Origin: Alphaproteobacteria bacterium
GTDB taxonomy: Bacteria; Pseudomonadota; Alphaproteobacteria; Micropepsales; Micropepsaceae
Direction: 5' to 3'
DNA length: 15,780 nt
Assembly: GCA_025935155.1 (NCBI GenBank)
Contig: JAICVV010000013.1
Span: forward strand, 1-15,780
This document shows positions 13,569 to 15,780 of the stretch, piece by piece. Within the stretch, counting starts at the first letter, position 1, and the number at the start of each line of letters is the position of its first letter. The translations under genes and the position numbers were made by a program. Under the pieces are notes generated by a model, which worked only from the letters and a program-made list of their open reading frames with translations, did not search any database and was not told the DNA's origin.

Positions 13569-13906
13569 CGTCTGCACGATAGCGCGGCGTCGCGGAAACA
13601 CGCCGAGGAGTGACCCTTGCGTCCACAGGTTTTTTGGCCCTCGTCCTGTGCGCTAGCTTTGCAGGTTGTGTGTCTTGCTCGGGCTGGGACAACTCCAGAC
13701 ACCGACGGCCATCTATCGCCCATGCCTCACCAATAGCTATCCTCGCTGCGATCAGCCTTTGGCGTTGTGCATCGGTCGATGAAATTGCGGGATGGTTCTG
13801 TTCGTTCATGAGAATCGGGCAGCACGAAGCGGGATATAATGTGTTCGGAAGAGTAGCCTTGTCAAGAACAAACAAAGAACCACGCGCTCGGATCGGCACG
13901 CGATGA
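13534..13906 (-). other. Stretch between the methyltransferase start and the thrS stop
   Basis: 373 bp with no separate gene I can support. The methyltransferase frame stays open through it to beyond 13906. From an ATG at 13809 it encodes 92 extra residues rich in Arg, Ala and Gln (starting MNEQNHPAISSTDAQRQR), with no ribosome site and no domain I recognise. A promoter at 13836-13865 would serve that longer form. A + strand frame at 13610-13906 has a lipoprotein-like start but no ribosome site. Confidence 0.45.
13836..13865 (-). promoter_or_regulatory. Second upstream promoter candidate for the methyltransferase
   Basis: TTGACA (13860-13865) is perfect, followed by an 18-bp spacer and CATTAT (13836-13841, 4/6 matches). 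Transcription would begin near 13829, 20 nt before the ATG at 13809. It lies outside the C-box, so it could give C-independent methyltransferase expression. Confidence 0.45.
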
Positions 13907-14475
13907 TTACTCGCCAACATCCTTTCGGCTCTCGGCTTCGCTCTTGATGCGGGCGATGAAAGCATCCAGCGGCATGGCGCCCAAATCCTTGCCGGAGCGC
14001 AGGCGCACCGCCACCTTGCCCTCCGCCGCTTCGCGCTCGCCCACCACCAGCATGTAGGGGATCTTCTTCAGCTGCGCGTCGCGGATCTTCTTCTGCATGC
14101 GCTCGGCGGAGGTGTCGATGTCCACGCGCAGGCCCGCGGTGCCGTTCACCACGGGCGCGCCGAACAGCGCCTCCATCACCTTTTGCGCGTAATCGCTCAC
14201 CTTCTCGCTGATCGGAATCACGCGCGCCTGAATGGGCGCAAGCCACACCGGAAACGCACCGGCATAATGCTCGGTCAGGAACGCGGTGAAGCGCTCATGC
14301 GTGCCGAGCGGCGCGCGGTGGATCACATACACCGGATGCTCCGCGCCGTCCTCACCGATGTATTTGAGGTCGAACGTTTCGGTGGCGAGGAAATCCAGCT
14401 GGTTGGTGGATATGGTGTATTCCGTGCCGATGGCCGAGCGGATCATGAAGTCGATCTTGGGGCCGTAGAACGCCG
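13907..14475 (-). repeat. Copy C of the repeated thrS 3' end (inside the intact gene)
   Basis: This segment of the functional gene is the direct-repeat partner of 10897-11465 (569 bp, no gaps, about 88% identity by hand count), and its last ~180 bp are the partner of 10040-10222. The repeats share orientation and each pair encloses one addiction module. Confidence 0.85.
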
Positions 14476-15780
14476 CTTCCCCCTCGCCTTCCACATATTT
14501 GTAACCGGACTCCTGCATCGCCTGCTTGATGATTTCGAGCGCAGCGATCCATTTCTCCGGCGCGTCCACATATTTGTCGAGCTTGGACATGTCGGGCAGC
14601 GAGAGCCGCATGTAGTACTCTTTGATGTTCATCAGGTCGTAATAGCGCGCGTGCAGATGCATCACCCGGATGAACTCGTCCTTCGCCTGGTCATAGCGGC
14701 AATAGATGTGCGCATCGTTCATGCAGAAGCCGCGCACGCGCATCAGGCCCGAGAGTCCGCCGCTCGCTTCGTAGCGGTAATCCTGCCCGTACTCGGCAAG
14801 CCGGATCGGCAGCTCGCGGTAGGAATGCCGCGTCGCCCCGTACACCAGATGGTGGAAGGGGCAGTTCATCGGCCGCAGATAGTAGTTCTCGCCGTCGATA
14901 TCGAGCGGCGAGTACATGCCGTCGTTGTAGTACGGCAGATGCCGCGAGCGGTAGAACAGCGACTCCTTGGTGATGTGCGGCGTCGCCACGCGTTTGTAGC
15001 CGTCGCGCCGCTCTTCCTGCAGCGCGAGGAATTCCAGCTCCTGCCTAATCACCATGCCGTTCGGCATCCACAGCGGCAGGCCGGCGCCGACATCCGGTGA
15101 AAAGGTGAAGAGCTCCAGCTCGCGCCCCAGCTTGCGGTGGTCGCGCTTCTCCTGCTCTTCGAGTTTCAGGAGATAGGCGTCGAGTTCTTTCTGGTCGCGC
15201 CAGGCGGTGCCGTAGATGCGCTGCAGTTGCGCGTTCTTCGCGTCGCCGCGCCAGTACGCGCCGGCGATCTTGGTCAGCTTGAACGCTTCCGGAATTTTTC
15301 CGGTCGAGGCGAAGTGCGGGCCGCGGCAGAGGTCGTACCAGTCGCCGTGCCAGTAAATGGAGACATCTTCGCCCGGTGGCAGATCGCGGATGATCTCCGC
15401 CTTGTAATGCTCGCCCGTCTTTTCGAACTGCGCGATGGCCTCGTCGCGCGGCCAAACTTCCCGCCGGGTGGGCAGGTCGGCCTTCACGATCTCGTGCATC
15501 TTGGCTTCGATTTTCGGCAGATCTTCCGGGGTGAACGGCTCCTCCCGCGCGAAGTCGTAGTAGAACCCGTCCTCGATGGCGGGCCCGATGGTCACCTGCG
15601 TGCCGGGGTAGAGTTCCTGCACCGCCATGGCGAGGACATGCGCCATGTCGTGCCGGATCAACTCCAGCGCTTCCGGGTCTTTCCTGGTGATGATGCGAAG
15701 CTGCGCATCCTGCTCCAGCGGACGGAACAAATCCCATTGTTTTCCATCCACTTCCGCCACCAGCGCGGCTTTCGCGAGCC
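13907..15780 (-). CDS. thrS: Threonyl-tRNA synthetase (5' end outside window)
   Basis: About 624 residues are in the window and the frame continues past the right edge; the GTG at 15760 is internal (LAKAAL precedes it), so the true start and most of the TGS domain are missing. It charges tRNA-Thr. Seen in order: editing-domain motifs HDMAH (15638-15652) and CRGPH, class II catalytic core with the zinc Cys in RPMNCPFHH, motif 2 around DYRYEASGGLSG, the zinc His in MNDAHIY, motif 3 [12 protein letters not shown] with the third zinc ligand, and the C-terminal anticodon-binding domain ending RKDVGE. Nothing is broken, so this is the working gene although its 3' end borders an inserted restriction system. 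Its last 569 bp are repeated at 10897-11465. Confidence 0.97.
   Translation of the reverse strand, partial: LAKAALVAEVDGKQWDLFRPLEQDAQLRIITRKDPEALELIRHDMAHVLAMAVQELYPGTQVTIGPAIEDGFYYDFAREEPFTPEDLPKIEAKMHEIVKADLPTRREVWPRDEAIAQFEKTGEHYKAEIIRDLPPGEDVSIYWHGDWYDLCRGPHFASTGKIPEAFKLTKIAGAYWRGDAKNAQLQRIYGTAWRDQKELDAYLLKLEEQEKRDHRKLGRELELFTFSPDVGAGLPLWMPNGMVIRQELEFLALQEERRDGYKRVATPHITKESLFYRSRHLPYYNDGMYSPLDIDGENYYLRPMNCPFHHLVYGATRHSYRELPIRLAEYGQDYRYEASGGLSGLMRVRGFCMNDAHIYCRYDQAKDEFIRVMHLHARYYDLMNIKEYYMRLSLPDMSKLDKYVDAPEKWIAALEIIKQAMQESGYKYVEGEGEAAFYGPKIDFMIRSAIGTEYTISTNQLDFLATETFDLKYIGEDGAEHPVYVIHRAPLGTHERFTAFLTEHYAGAFPVWLAPIQARVIPISEKVSDYAQKVMEALFGAPVVNGTAGLRVDIDTSAERMQKKIRDAQLKKIPYMLVVGEREAAEGKVAVRLRSGKDLGAMPLDAFIARIKSEAESRKDVGE

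Larger units (their letters stand above)
11466..13906. other. Restriction-modification insertion block between thrS copies B and C
   Basis: 2.4 kb lies exactly between the truncated thrS copy and the stop of the full-length gene, holding a controller gene, an endonuclease gene and a convergent methyltransferase gene. Single lines inside the endonuclease gene count 25/60 and 29/60 G+C (lines 11881 and 12181) against 40/60 in thrS (line 14281), so the block is compositionally foreign. No mobility gene is present. Confidence 0.75.

Noticed and set aside
13610..13906. Plus-strand 98-residue frame with a lipoprotein-like N-terminus
   Set aside because: No ribosome site; it is antisense to the open methyltransferase frame, ends exactly against the thrS stop, and shows no recognisable domain.
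10223..13906. A classical integrative element or insertion sequence at thrS
   Set aside because: No integrase, recombinase, transposase or terminal inverted repeats are present, and the flanking repeats (~180 and 569 bp) are far longer than typical attachment-site cores.
1..15780. CRISPR array, tRNA or rRNA genes
   Set aside because: No regularly spaced short repeats were seen; the tandem repeats at 2640-3700 are coding. No cloverleaf or rRNA-like sequence was recognised.

Overview
This window reads as part of an alphaproteobacterial chromosome. The bacterium is Gram-negative: it has the tolB-pal envelope pair with an alphaproteobacterial-type Pal. It is also GC-rich, with single lines of thrS and of the kinase gene hand-counted at 40/60 and 37/60 G+C. 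A TIGR03803-type repeat protein and a mandelonitrile-lyase-like cupin beside these genes would suit a soil or rhizosphere lineage such as the Micropepsales/Rhizomicrobium group. That last assignment is a guess from gene content.

Layout. (1) 1-2272: the 3' end of tolB, then pal with its terminator, about 500 bp of hairpin-rich intergenic DNA, and an iron superoxide dismutase gene on the opposite strand. (2) 2563-7900: a secreted protein of seven ~50-residue repeats (+ strand), then a minus-strand series of a class III omega-aminotransferase, a VapBC toxin-antitoxin pair with a well-formed promoter and operator-like repeat, an MHS-type MFS transporter and a single-domain metal-binding cupin. 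(3) 8079-9998: an RsbQ-like alpha/beta hydrolase abutting a soluble PAS-histidine kinase, a plausible small-molecule sensing pair. (4) 10034-15780: threonyl-tRNA synthetase (thrS, minus strand, running off the right edge) followed by two extra, truncated copies of its own 3' end. One addiction module lies in each interval: a type II restriction-modification system (controller, endonuclease, convergent m4C methyltransferase) between the full gene and the 569-bp copy, and a HicBA pair between that copy and a ~180-bp copy.

The thrS locus is the most striking thing here. The three 3' ends lie in the same orientation and are 88-95% identical by hand count. The 569-bp pair aligns without gaps, and most of its differences appear silent. 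That pattern fits two successive insertions that used the 3' end of thrS as a homology anchor and left the gene intact each time, better than decay of a simple duplication. No integrase or transposase is visible. Before the insertions, thrS probably ended about 35 bp from the kinase gene, convergent to it.

The restriction-modification genes appear to carry their own regulatory logic. A palindromic C-box sits about 30 bp upstream of the controller gene, and a second C-box-like site overlaps a probable leaderless promoter of the methyltransferase. With the convergent gene order this resembles the Esp1396I arrangement. Together with VapBC and HicBA, three self-maintaining modules lie within about 8.5 kb.
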